Below, piece after piece: positions 15,734 through 24,792 of a stretch of 64,000 nucleotides of DNA. The notes beneath the pieces were generated by a model. It was not told where the DNA came from. It did not search any database and saw nothing but the letters and a program-made list of their open reading frames with translations. Origin of the DNA: Flaviramulus_B aquimarinus (GTDB lineage Bacteria; Bacteroidota; Bacteroidia; Flavobacteriales; Flavobacteriaceae); the NCBI RefSeq assembly GCF_039543205.1, contig NZ_BAABJH010000001.1, positions 434,001 through 498,000 on the forward strand. The letters are read 5' to 3'. The first letter of the stretch is position 1; each line of letters opens with the position of its first letter. The position numbers and the translations under genes are program-made.

Positions 15734-16190
15734 TTTCTAGTTTATTTAAATACTCAAGTATACAAAACACATTCTTAAAAATTAATCTTTTAATTTGACG
15801 TGTTTGCATTGCATTTAAGTTATGCTGGATAATGGACTCCTTATTCATTTCAATAAGATTCAATAATGTATGTAAATCATGAATAGCTTTAAGTTTATCA
15901 ACATTAACATAAGCGATATGTTTCAGTTTGTTTTGATTAAAAAGATACCTCGCTCCAGCTTTAATAGCTGCATCTTCACCTTTGTTTTGCTTTATATCTA
16001 TAATGGCACTATGTAATCCAGACGTATCTTTTAATGCTTCTAAATTTTCCAAAGTAGCATCTTCACTTCCATTATTAACAAGGCATAATTGTAGATGATT
16101 CTTAATACTAGACAAACCATTAAACAAGTTGCTGTCTATATCCCTTTCATTATTGTAAAATACTATGATGATTCCTATTTTCATTATCAA
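15693..16190 (-). CDS. Half-length GT2-like glycosyltransferase, probably inactive
   Basis: The protein has 165 residues and aligns with only the N-terminal half of GT2 enzymes: GIIIVFYNNERDI (nucleotide-binding strand), LVNNGSEDATLENLEAL, and KQNKGEDAAIKAGARYL. Where an active GT2 has a DxD metal site, this protein reads AYVNVDKLKAIHD, so the metal ligands are incomplete. The acceptor-binding half is replaced by a short helical tail. It sits 9 bp after the REC-GT2 fusion gene and is cotranscribed. It may be an accessory or regulatory GT2-like subunit. An eroded gene is the alternative, although its frame is intact. Confidence 0.6.
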   Translation of the reverse strand: MIMKIGIIIVFYNNERDIDSNLFNGLSSIKNHLQLCLVNNGSEDATLENLEALKDTSGLHSAIIDIKQNKGEDAAIKAGARYLFNQNKLKHIAYVNVDKLKAIHDLHTLLNLIEMNKESIIQHNLNAMQTRQIKRLIFKNVFCILEYLNKLEIKLSYAELNVIHN

Positions 16191-16199
16191 TTTAATTAA

Positions 16200-17387
16200 T
16201 TATTGAACTACTTTAAATTCTCTTGCCGAAGTGTATTGTGTTTTTGTTTTTCTTTCTCTGTATACCCATGCTATTTGAGCTAACTGTCCCACAATTTTTA
16301 TAGAATCTTTCATTGATAATTTAGACCCATCAGCATGTATCCATCGCTTTAAGGGTTGTTCGCATATATAATCTTTAGCTTTTTCTGTGCCGAAATAAGC
16401 TGTCATTCTTTTAAAAATCTCAACATCAAAAATCCACTTTGTAACAAACTTTTCACTAAACAATACTTCAATAACATCTTTATGAAAAATCTTTGCACCA
16501 CATTGTGTGTCTTTAAAATTCATTCCTAAAATCTTTCTGATAATAAAATTAATAGTCATACTAATAATTTTTCTTGCCGATTCCTTGGTAATATTGGCAC
16601 CCATTCTACTAATTCTAGAACCACTAACAATTTTAAAATCTGAATTTTCAATAGTTTTCACTAAATCATCAAAATCAGCTAAGTCTGTAGATAAATCTGC
16701 ATCCAAAAACCCGATATAATCTAAATCTGATTTTTTTGCCATATATAGCATCCCTAACCTTACGGCTTCTGCTTTCCCTCCATTTTGTTTGCAATCATAA
16801 ACTGTAATGAAGTCTTCTCTACCTTGTCTTAAATTATTTAAAACTTTTAATGTATCATCTTTACTGCCATCATTAACAAAACATAAATGATATCCTGTAT
16901 TTTTATCTATAAAAGCTATAAACTCTTTACTTAAAAGACGTGCTTCTTCATTATAACAAGGTATAACCACACCCACACAACGTTGTTGAATCATGACCTC
17001 ACTTTTAACAACCTTGTTTTGAACTTCTGGAATCCCTATTAATCGCTTAACACGTGCACAAATCTCATTTAAACTCAATGGCTTTTTCATATAATCATTA
17101 ATTCCTAAATCGAAACCTTTAGTAATAACATCATCATTTGTATTCCCAGACAGCACCATTATTGGAGTGGCTGAGTTTTTTGATGCTCTTACATATTTAA
17201 CAATTTCCAATCCAGAAACGCCTGGCATATTAATATCCACAATTACCAAATCTGGTTTAAAAGAATTGTAAAGTGAAATACCTGCATTGGCATCTGTTTC
17301 TATTTTTACATCGTAGCCTAACTCATTTAATCTTTTTTGTAAGGGTAACAATACTAATTGTTGATCATCTATCGCTAATACTTTCAT
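16200..17387 (-). CDS. Response-regulator receiver domain fused to a polyprenyl-phosphate-type GT2
   Basis: The protein has 395 residues. Residues 1-120 are a CheY-like receiver: DD at 7-8, phospho-acceptor Asp51 in VIVDINMPG, Ser80 and Lys101/102. After a short linker, residues ~138-375 are a GT2 of the dolichyl/undecaprenyl-phosphate sugar transferase type: VVIPCYNEE, FVNDGSKDDT, NGGKAEAVRLG, the DADLSTD metal site, and MNFKDTQCGAKIF. There are no C-terminal membrane helices. A receiver driving a glycosyltransferase implies phosphorylation control of polysaccharide synthesis. Its promoter carries the TGTAGACGAATGG box and a perfect TACATTTG -7 box. No cognate histidine kinase is in the window. 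Confidence 0.85.
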   Translation of the reverse strand: MKVLAIDDQQLVLLPLQKRLNELGYDVKIETDANAGISLYNSFKPDLVIVDINMPGVSGLEIVKYVRASKNSATPIMVLSGNTNDDVITKGFDLGINDYMKKPLSLNEICARVKRLIGIPEVQNKVVKSEVMIQQRCVGVVIPCYNEEARLLSKEFIAFIDKNTGYHLCFVNDGSKDDTLKVLNNLRQGREDFITVYDCKQNGGKAEAVRLGMLYMAKKSDLDYIGFLDADLSTDLADFDDLVKTIENSDFKIVSGSRISRMGANITKESARKIISMTINFIIRKILGMNFKDTQCGAKIFHKDVIEVLFSEKFVTKWIFDVEIFKRMTAYFGTEKAKDYICEQPLKRWIHADGSKLSMKDSIKIVGQLAQIAWVYRERKTKTQYTSAREFKVVQ

Positions 17388-17416
17388 AATTAAAGTTTTT
17401 GTGATTATTTACAGTA

Positions 17417-17424
17417 CAAATGTA
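17417..17424 (-). promoter_or_regulatory. -7 box of the REC-GT2 promoter
   Basis: The minus strand reads TACATTTG, a perfect TAnnTTTG, about 30 nt upstream of the start codon. Its far edge is exactly 70 nt from the far edge of the LytTR-like box at 17474-17486. Confidence 0.65.
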
Positions 17425-17473
17425 TGAGACCAAGGCTTACTAAAATTAATATTTAGTTAAACCACAAACCATG

Positions 17474-17486
17474 TGTAGACGAATGG
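17474..17486 (-). promoter_or_regulatory. LytTR/AlgR-like box, site 1 (REC-GT2 promoter)
   Basis: TGTAGACGAATGG on the plus strand (CCATTCGTCTACA on the minus strand). The same 13-mer, or a 2-mismatch version, occurs at three other promoters here. This site lacks a clear second half 21 bp downstream. It lies between divergent genes and could also serve the plus-strand gene at 17569. Confidence 0.65.
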
Positions 17487-17568
17487 TAATTTTGTGTCGA
17501 TAATTAAAAATGGAACCATCATTTAAATTATTTATATTTACAATAATAAGATTGGTACTACATATTTA

Positions 17569-20500
17569 ATGAAAGAAACCTCAAATAAACACCTAATTAT
17601 TGCCCTACTAATAGGAATAGTGTTTCATGGCACCTCTATATTTTTTACTTTGGAAACGACTTATGATGCGTTAATCCATTTATTTTTTGCAGATCATTAC
17701 GCCAATAGTTGGTTTGAGCCATGGAATTACAAGTGGTATACAGGTTTTACTGTAATGAGCTACCCACCTTTAGTCCATCAAGCTATTGCCGCTTTATCTT
17801 TTATTGGTGGGTTAAAATTTGGATTGTTTACGGTAGCCTTAATTAGTATTATACTATTTATTACTGGGGTTTACCGATTTTCATTACTGATTACATCCAA
17901 TAAAAAAGTAGCCGGTTATGCGTCCATACTTGCAGTTCTATCATCCTCTTTTGTTGAAACCTTACATGTTTTTGGGCAATTACCCAGTATTATTGGTATT
18001 TCAGTTTTAATGCATGCCTTACCTGAAATCTATCTTTGGTTAAAAACAGGCAAGTACCGATATTTACTAACAGCTTTATCATTAATAGCAGTTACCGTAA
18101 CATCACATCATGTAACCCCAATATTTGGAATGGTATTTTTTATTTTTCCATTAATAGGTATGGTTATCATGGATGTTTCTAGTGAGCAAGTTAATTCCAT
18201 AAAAGCCGTTACATTCAAAGTATTCTTAAATAGTTTTTTCAAACTCTTTAAACGTATTATAAGTTTTGGAATGCTCTCACTTGTTATTATAATTGGCTGT
18301 ATTTTACCCTATTGGATAAACTCCAAAAACAACCCTATTACACAGGTGCCAATACCTCATGGATCTCGCGATAATTTTTTAGAAATCACATCTTCTGGTC
18401 TGGTGTTCTTTTTAATTCCTTGGGGTGTTTTGTTAATTTTTCTACCTTATATATTTTACAGATATTACAGTAAACGCTATTTGTTTTTTGGGTTTTCTAT
18501 AACTATCCTTGCCGTTTTAGGTACTGGAGGTACAACTTTTATTCCAAGGCTATTTTTAGGAGAAACAGCATTTAACATTCTAACCTTAGACCGCTTTACC
18601 CTTTGGGCCTCTATAATGTCCTTGCCATTTTTTGGGGAGTTTGTATATCGATTTGTTGAAGGCGATTTAAAACAACGCATTCAGAACAAATTTGGAGCTA
18701 TTTACCACAGATTAATTGGTGGGTTACTTGCTGGATTGTTTTTGTTCATGACCATTTTTACAATGAGTTTAGGATATTTTAGACCATCACAGCCTCAGCA
18801 AATAAAAATGTTGCCCATTGTAAATTTCCTAAATCAAGATCAACATGACCAATGGCGATATATGACTTTAGGCTTTGGTGACCAAATGGCATGGCTATCA
18901 GCCCAAACCAATGCCATGAGTGTTGATGGCAATTACCATTCTGCAAGACGTTTACCGGAATTAACAACCCGACCCATTGAGCGTTTGGAAAATTCAAAAT
19001 TTAAAGGTGTTGAAGGTATTGGCTCATTACAACAATTTTTAACCACCCCAGAAAAATATAATTTTAAATATATATTTTCCAATGACAAGTTTTACGACCC
19101 TATTTTATACTTCTGTGGATGGCAACGCTTACGGCAATTAGAAAACGGCATTCAAGTTTGGGAAAAACTAAACGTGCCACCTATTTCTTCTATCTTACCT
19201 AAAGATGATGTTGCTACATGGCAAAAAATACTTTGGGGTATCACCCCCTTTCTAACTGTTATTATAGCATTTGTATTAAATATTCAAATGTTATGGATTC
19301 GAACTTTAAAAAGGACATTAAAAACGATTCCTGATTATTTAAAATTTCAGAATAACTATACTCATTTTTCAAAAGGCTTACTTAAAATTACCCACATCTG
19401 GTCTATCATTTTAGCAATAACCGTGTGTTTTGGCTTATATAGATTCTATATTAAAAATGATTCGCATCATTCTCCAGAAAATGTTTTATTAGCTTATTAT
19501 GATGCTTTAGATTTTAAAGCATTTGAAAAAGCCCACCAATTAGTTAATCCAAAAAGCAATCTGCCTATAGCTCAGTATATGTTAGAAATTTCGGTTACTG
19601 ATGGCTTATTAAGTTCTTACGCCAAATTAGATGCTATTGAAACAACTATAACTTCGCAAACGGATAGTTTAGCAACAGTAAAAGTGAATACCAAATGGAT
19701 TACGCCTCTAGAAAAAATAAGTAAAACGGATTATAAATCATTGACGAAACTAAATGGAAAATGGTACATAAACCCTGATGATGTAGATTTGGACTTACCT
19801 CCAGACCAACTTTATTTGGATAATGTTACTACATATTTTAATCAAGGGAGACGTCGAATTACAACCGAACAAACCCACCATGAAGACATTTTAAAACAAC
19901 CTGTTTTAGAAGTGCTTTCGGCTAAATTGGTAAAACATAATTCGAGTTATGCCTTAATCGGTGAAGTTCAAAACATAGATAATGTTCCTGCCGATGTCGT
20001 TTTAAAAGGTACCTTATATAATGATGACAACAAAGAACTAGCCACCTACAACGCAAAATATCATGTAAAGCACAAACTCATGCCAAAAGAAGTGAGTACT
20101 TTTAAAATTAATTTTGAAGGCATTGCCTGGTCCAAAACTAAAGACTCTATTCCTAAAACTTTTAATCCAGATGAATTTACACCTGTTGAATTTGAAGAAC
20201 AACCTACAAAATTCAATTTACAAGTCGCTGGCAATGTTTCAGGTTCAGATTTATATAAAGGAATAACCTTAAGTGATTTAAACATTTCAAAAAATCATAT
20301 TACTGGAAAACTCTTCAATTCAGGCATTGAAGAAGTTACCATTCCTCAATTGTTAATTACATATTATGACGCAAACAAAACCATGTTGTGGGTCGATCAC
20401 CTATTTATTGCTAAAGGTATTAGACAACAGCGTCAACAATCTTTTGAATACCCCATTTTACAAAATGACACGATACAATTAATAAATAACGATATGGAAA

Positions 20501-20658
20501 ATTGTTTTGTAAATGGTTTGCCGAACACATCCATTTCAAATAAAATTGTTCCAAATAGAATTCATAATCAAACACACTCCGTTTTACAACCTATAAACCA
20601 TACAAATTATAGCTTTGTTAAAATTGAAATGAACACCTATATAGGAAACCCTAATTAA
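17569..20658 (+). CDS. Large multi-spanning membrane protein (GT-C-like) with periplasmic C-terminal domains
   Basis: The protein has 1029 residues. The first ~400 hold about ten transmembrane helices with a short acidic-aromatic loop after helix 1 (TLETTYDALIHLFFADHY). This is the layout of GT-C oligosaccharyl or mannosyl transferases using lipid-linked sugars. A soluble insert (about 410-545) is followed by two more helices (about 553-575 and 608-628). A 400-residue exported tail then has a DUF4878/NTF2-like part (NVLLAYYDALDFKAFEKA) and FxLYD-like beta domains. It overlaps the next gene by 1 bp (TAATG). Transfer or assembly of exopolysaccharide is inferred; I do not recognise an exact family. 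Confidence 0.6.
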   Translation: MKETSNKHLIIALLIGIVFHGTSIFFTLETTYDALIHLFFADHYANSWFEPWNYKWYTGFTVMSYPPLVHQAIAALSFIGGLKFGLFTVALISIILFITGVYRFSLLITSNKKVAGYASILAVLSSSFVETLHVFGQLPSIIGISVLMHALPEIYLWLKTGKYRYLLTALSLIAVTVTSHHVTPIFGMVFFIFPLIGMVIMDVSSEQVNSIKAVTFKVFLNSFFKLFKRIISFGMLSLVIIIGCILPYWINSKNNPITQVPIPHGSRDNFLEITSSGLVFFLIPWGVLLIFLPYIFYRYYSKRYLFFGFSITILAVLGTGGTTFIPRLFLGETAFNILTLDRFTLWASIMSLPFFGEFVYRFVEGDLKQRIQNKFGAIYHRLIGGLLAGLFLFMTIFTMSLGYFRPSQPQQIKMLPIVNFLNQDQHDQWRYMTLGFGDQMAWLSAQTNAMSVDGNYHSARRLPELTTRPIERLENSKFKGVEGIGSLQQFLTTPEKYNFKYIFSNDKFYDPILYFCGWQRLRQLENGIQVWEKLNVPPISSILPKDDVATWQKILWGITPFLTVIIAFVLNIQMLWIRTLKRTLKTIPDYLKFQNNYTHFSKGLLKITHIWSIILAITVCFGLYRFYIKNDSHHSPENVLLAYYDALDFKAFEKAHQLVNPKSNLPIAQYMLEISVTDGLLSSYAKLDAIETTITSQTDSLATVKVNTKWITPLEKISKTDYKSLTKLNGKWYINPDDVDLDLPPDQLYLDNVTTYFNQGRRRITTEQTHHEDILKQPVLEVLSAKLVKHNSSYALIGEVQNIDNVPADVVLKGTLYNDDNKELATYNAKYHVKHKLMPKEVSTFKINFEGIAWSKTKDSIPKTFNPDEFTPVEFEEQPTKFNLQVAGNVSGSDLYKGITLSDLNISKNHITGKLFNSGIEEVTIPQLLITYYDANKTMLWVDHLFIAKGIRQQRQQSFEYPILQNDTIQLINNDMENCFVNGLPNTSISNKIVPNRIHNQTHSVLQPINHTNYSFVKIEMNTYIGNPN

Positions 20659-21875
20659 TGAAAATAAAATTTACATATCTGCTTATTTCAGGATTGATAG
20701 CTTTATTATCGACACCAATATCTATTAAAAATGTTGCTGCGAATGATAATTTCAAATTATTAACTACAGAAACCGAATTTGAAGCTGGTATTAGCATCAT
20801 ACTAAAATTCTCTAACAGCGGCAATTCAAAACCAAATCTTTATTTAAGTTATGGGTATGGTTCCTCTATCATAAAACCAACGACTGAATCTGATATTTTA
20901 AAATACCAACTACCAGAATTTGTAAGCAAAAAAAAAGGAATTATTACATGGACGTTATTAAGCGAACTTTCAAATTTATCTGGTGAATTGAAAATACATC
21001 CAAAACAAGAAGTTACTACTATGGAAACCTATTTAGGCCCACCAAGTATAGAAGCTGGTGGAACAGATTATAGCATGCTCGTTGTTATTCCTACCGATGT
21101 TTATGATAACCCTTTAAAAGATAGCACAGCAGTTACGACCAAACATCAATTTTTACAAAATGAAACTGAAACTACCATTTATATGAAAAATAGCATTAGC
21201 TATAAAAATATATTTTCTGAAACAAAAAAAGGACGCATACTTGTATCTTCAACATCTATAAACAGAAATTCAAAAGAATTCACAATAAATGTACTACCAG
21301 CTATTCCAACAAATTTTGAGATTTCATATCAACAAAATCATGACTATGCCGATGGGAATCAAATTACATCCTTTTCAACATCTATTATAAAAGACCAACA
21401 TAATAATATAGTCAGTGATGGCACTTTTGTAGAATTCTTTATTACCAATACCTCAAACACTATATTAAAAACCTCAGGTACCACTATAAAAGGTATAGCC
21501 TCCGCAAAAATGATTCATCCGGACCATAAAGATCATTGGACAATTAAAGCCTTTATTGAAGGTATGGCCGAAAGCAACCTAATTGAGTTAGCTTTTAAGC
21601 CAGTGATTTTAGATTTTGAAGTACATTTTTCTAAAAACAATCGAACTATAAGCGTTGGTCCCTTAAAAAGTTTTATGGATCAAATGATTCCCGATGGTTT
21701 AGAAGTTGCGCTTTCAATTTATAAAAATGATATAAAACTCGAAACCCTCTCTAAAAGTTCCTTTGAGGGGTATGCAGCTTTCAAATTAAATACTAACAAT
21801 GTCCCAAGCAACACTTATACAATTAAAATTAAAACAGCTGGACTTGAAAAAACATACAGTAATAAAAAACTATGA
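20658..21875 (+). CDS. Secreted multi-domain Ig-like beta protein
   Basis: The protein has 405 residues with a signal peptide (about 1-28). The rest is beta-rich and divides into roughly three to four ~90-residue repeats. These include IEAGGTDYSMLVVIPTDVYDNPL and YADGNQITSFSTSIIKDQHNN, the AxGxxxxxxxAxVxDxxGN-type pattern of invasin/Big-1-like Ig domains. Such domains form rigid extracellular rods or binding modules. It is translationally coupled on both sides: TAATG with the GT-C-like gene and ATGA with the GH5 gene. A scaffold role in the same surface complex is inferred. Confidence 0.6.
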   Translation: MKIKFTYLLISGLIALLSTPISIKNVAANDNFKLLTTETEFEAGISIILKFSNSGNSKPNLYLSYGYGSSIIKPTTESDILKYQLPEFVSKKKGIITWTLLSELSNLSGELKIHPKQEVTTMETYLGPPSIEAGGTDYSMLVVIPTDVYDNPLKDSTAVTTKHQFLQNETETTIYMKNSISYKNIFSETKKGRILVSSTSINRNSKEFTINVLPAIPTNFEISYQQNHDYADGNQITSFSTSIIKDQHNNIVSDGTFVEFFITNTSNTILKTSGTTIKGIASAKMIHPDHKDHWTIKAFIEGMAESNLIELAFKPVILDFEVHFSKNNRTISVGPLKSFMDQMIPDGLEVALSIYKNDIKLETLSKSSFEGYAAFKLNTNNVPSNTYTIKIKTAGLEKTYSNKKL

Positions 21876-23389
21876 CAGGTATTAACAAAAACATATTACG
21901 TATTGTTTTAGTAGGGTCTTACATTGCCATTATTGCCTTTGTTATTTTTGGTATTAGTAATTTATTTAGCTACCTAAACACTGGTGCAGACCGAAGTAGC
22001 ATGCTACATACAGAAATTAAAAAAATAGACCAATATCTCCCAAAACTGAAATGGGCACCTTTGAAAAATGAAGGTCGTTCTATGGATGCCCAAACACTAA
22101 ATAATATTGAACATGATTATTTAGATGCCTGGTACGTAAAACATGTGGCCTACAAAACAAACACTACAAATGGTATTGATGACTATTATACTGAAAATGC
22201 CCGTAAAAACATTTTTAATACTATTGAACATAACAGTTCCGAAAATATTTCGATTGAAGGAACAACTCTAAAACACCATCCTACACTCCAGTTTTTTAGT
22301 GAAGATGGGCAACTTATTGTTTTAACCGATAACAACGTTATTGAATATAAACGCATCTATGAAAATGAAGCCGTTATTTTAGAAACTACTGAGGTATCAA
22401 CCTATAAAATTATAATGTTGTTAGAAGATGGATTTTGGCGTATTAGACATCTCATAAAAGAAGAAAGTACGGATTATAAAAATGAATTTGCTCCAGCATC
22501 AAATAGCATTTCTACCATAAAAGGTATTAACTACTATCCGCAGGCATCTCCTTGGGATATGTTTGGGAATAAGTTTGATACTGATACGATTTCAAAAGAT
22601 TTTAAAATCATTAAAGATTCTGGGTTGAATAGTATTAGAATATTTGTGCCTTATGATGATTTTGGAAAGGCAAATGTGAAACCAGAAAAACTAAATAAGT
22701 TAACCCAAGTATTAGATTTAGCTGAAGCTGAAAGATTAAAAGTTGTTGTAACGCTTTTTGATTTTTATGGGGATTATTCTGTTTTAAACTGGACGCTTAA
22801 TCAGCATCATGCTTCCATAATTGTTTCAGCTTTAAAAAACCACAGTGCTTTATTGGCTTGGGATATTAAAAACGAACCTAATTTAGATTTTAAATCGAGA
22901 GGAAAAATAAATGTGGTGTCTTGGTTGAACCATATGATTGATTTAGTAAAATCTATTGACCAAAAACATCCAGTAACTATCGGATGGTCTGATGCTGAAA
23001 GTGCTACGCTTCTTAAAGACAAATTAGATATCATTACCTTTCATTATTATGAAAATTTAGATACTTTAGAAAAAACCTATCAAGATTTAAAAATAGAAAT
23101 ACCAAACAAACCGTTGGCTATTACCGAATTTGGTATGTCGTCCTATAAAGGTCTTTGGAATCCTTTTGGGAATAATGAAAATGATCAAAGCAATTATCAT
23201 AAAAAGGCGCAAACTATTTTTAGTACTAACAACATCAGTTTTATGTCATGGACACTTTACGACTTTGCAGAAATACCAAAGGAAGTCGTTGGACGACTTC
23301 CTTGGAGAAAACGAGCTCAAGAGCGTTTTGGGTTTATTAACCAAAACGGAGAGACTAAACCCGCATTTAAACATATCTCTAAAAAATAG
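21872..23389 (+). CDS. Membrane-anchored GH5-type glycoside hydrolase
   Basis: The protein has 505 residues. One N-terminal transmembrane helix (about 9-31) leaves the protein outside the cytoplasm. A small NTF2-like region (about 50-200) precedes a (beta/alpha)8 catalytic domain beginning GINYYPQASPWDMFG. The retaining-mechanism residues are Glu335 in WDIKNEPN (acid/base) and Glu419 in ITEFG (nucleophile), both typical of clan GH-A/GH5. It ends the three-gene coupled unit. Exopolysaccharide loci often encode such a hydrolase to trim or release the polymer. Substrate is unknown. Confidence 0.8.
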   Translation: MTGINKNILRIVLVGSYIAIIAFVIFGISNLFSYLNTGADRSSMLHTEIKKIDQYLPKLKWAPLKNEGRSMDAQTLNNIEHDYLDAWYVKHVAYKTNTTNGIDDYYTENARKNIFNTIEHNSSENISIEGTTLKHHPTLQFFSEDGQLIVLTDNNVIEYKRIYENEAVILETTEVSTYKIIMLLEDGFWRIRHLIKEESTDYKNEFAPASNSISTIKGINYYPQASPWDMFGNKFDTDTISKDFKIIKDSGLNSIRIFVPYDDFGKANVKPEKLNKLTQVLDLAEAERLKVVVTLFDFYGDYSVLNWTLNQHHASIIVSALKNHSALLAWDIKNEPNLDFKSRGKINVVSWLNHMIDLVKSIDQKHPVTIGWSDAESATLLKDKLDIITFHYYENLDTLEKTYQDLKIEIPNKPLAITEFGMSSYKGLWNPFGNNENDQSNYHKKAQTIFSTNNISFMSWTLYDFAEIPKEVVGRLPWRKRAQERFGFINQNGETKPAFKHISKK

Positions 23390-23459
23390 ATCCTATAGAA
23401 TAATATCTTTAGACAAGATTTTTCTTTAGAGACACTTGGGACAAAACACCATAACATTT

Positions 23460-24671
23460 CTAAATAATAACCTGTTCTTGTAGTTCCACGCCTTTCTTAC
23501 GCTGAATTATTGTTTCGAACGCATTTAAATACATATCTGCTATTTTAGACATAGGGTGGGCTGTTGCCGCTTTATAATTTGCTTTTTCTAATGCAACTCT
23601 ATAAGCATTGTTTTTAAGAATTTTTTCAATAGCGTTTGCTAAACTTGCAACAGACGTTGGTTCAAAAAACTCACCTTTATAACCTTCATCTTTAACTAAT
23701 AGGGCTAAATCTCCTAAATCTGGCATTACTACAGCTTTACCATAACTTCCTGCTTGGTGCAATACACCAGAGCTTCCTGTAGTTGATGTGTATGGAAAAA
23801 CAACTAAAGCACTTTCTTTAAATAGAGTTGGCACCTCATGTTCTTCTACATAACCTGTAAATGTAATGCCTTCAACATGACTATATTGTGCTTTTACAGA
23901 TTCTAAATACCCTGGTGTATTCGGGTTATCCGTTCCTGCAATAACTACTTCCATGTTTAAATTAGAACGGTTTCTAATTTTCTCTACAGCTTCAATCATA
24001 CCCTCAACCTTTTTGTATGTTCCAAACTTTCCAAAAGTCATAATTTTAAAAGGTTGTAAAGGAATATTATAACTGGGCTCTTCAAGAATTTCAAAAGTTC
24101 CATGTGGAATTAATTTTACATTTTGAGCCTTATATTTTGCTTCTAAAACAGCAACATATTTTTGCATGGTAACTGCAACTACATCTGCTTGAAGAATTAA
24201 TCGCGTTAAACTAGACCCAATAAATCCATAAACCTTTTGCATGATTTTATTACTTGTAAATCCTGCGCTTCCTAAATCTACTTCTTCTAAGATATTATGT
24301 AATAACACAATATTTGGAATCTTTTTTAGCTTACAAACCAAGGGTAACATTAAACCTAGAGCGGCAGCTACTTTCTTATCCCCAAACTTCATAAATTGTA
24401 AATTGAATAATACCGCATCTGGTTTAACTTGATTTATGGCTTTTGTTACATTCAAAATATTTGCATAACTATTAAATGTCCAACATGCTTTAATGGTTAT
24501 TTCACAACCTGATTCTTTGAATTCTATATCTTTTTCTCCTTCAGTTGTATCCGTTAATAAAACTAATTCAGTAATATCGTCTTTTTGTCTAAAATGCTTT
24601 ACCAAGTGGTATGCATACTCATTTAAAGTGACTTTACTTGGTGGATATGCTGTTACGATTGCTAGTTTCAT
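23460..24671 (-). CDS. GT4-family glycosyltransferase
   Basis: The protein has 403 residues with a GT-B fold. The N-terminal domain starts MKLAIVTAYPPSKVTLNEYA. The C-terminal donor-binding domain carries FGKFGTYKKVEGMIEA, a TGYVEEHEVPTLFKES segment, and the GSSGVLHQAGSYGKAVVMPDLG motif around the conserved glutamate-containing nucleotide-sugar site. It is cytoplasmic and probably adds a sugar to a lipid-linked precursor of the exopolysaccharide. It is transcribed alone from a promoter with the LytTR-like box (24765-24777). Sugar specificity cannot be read. Confidence 0.85.
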   Translation of the reverse strand: MKLAIVTAYPPSKVTLNEYAYHLVKHFRQKDDITELVLLTDTTEGEKDIEFKESGCEITIKACWTFNSYANILNVTKAINQVKPDAVLFNLQFMKFGDKKVAAALGLMLPLVCKLKKIPNIVLLHNILEEVDLGSAGFTSNKIMQKVYGFIGSSLTRLILQADVVAVTMQKYVAVLEAKYKAQNVKLIPHGTFEILEEPSYNIPLQPFKIMTFGKFGTYKKVEGMIEAVEKIRNRSNLNMEVVIAGTDNPNTPGYLESVKAQYSHVEGITFTGYVEEHEVPTLFKESALVVFPYTSTTGSSGVLHQAGSYGKAVVMPDLGDLALLVKDEGYKGEFFEPTSVASLANAIEKILKNNAYRVALEKANYKAATAHPMSKIADMYLNAFETIIQRKKGVELQEQVII

Positions 24672-24764
24672 AATATATATTTTAAATGTTATTTATTATT
24701 TACACTACAAATTTGCAGTATAAAAAGGAATAAAAAGGGCTTCTTTAGATGGGTGACTTATTAC

Positions 24765-24777
24765 TGTAGACGAATGG
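24765..24777 (-). promoter_or_regulatory. LytTR/AlgR-like box, site 2 (GT4 promoter)
   Basis: TGTAGACGAATGG, identical to site 1. A second half, AGATGGGTGA, lies 21 bp away as an imperfect direct repeat. The -7 region (minus strand GCAAATTTG, TTTG at 24708-24711) is again 70 nt from the far edge of the box. Confidence 0.7.
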
Positions 24778-24792
24778 AATATCGCTATAGAT

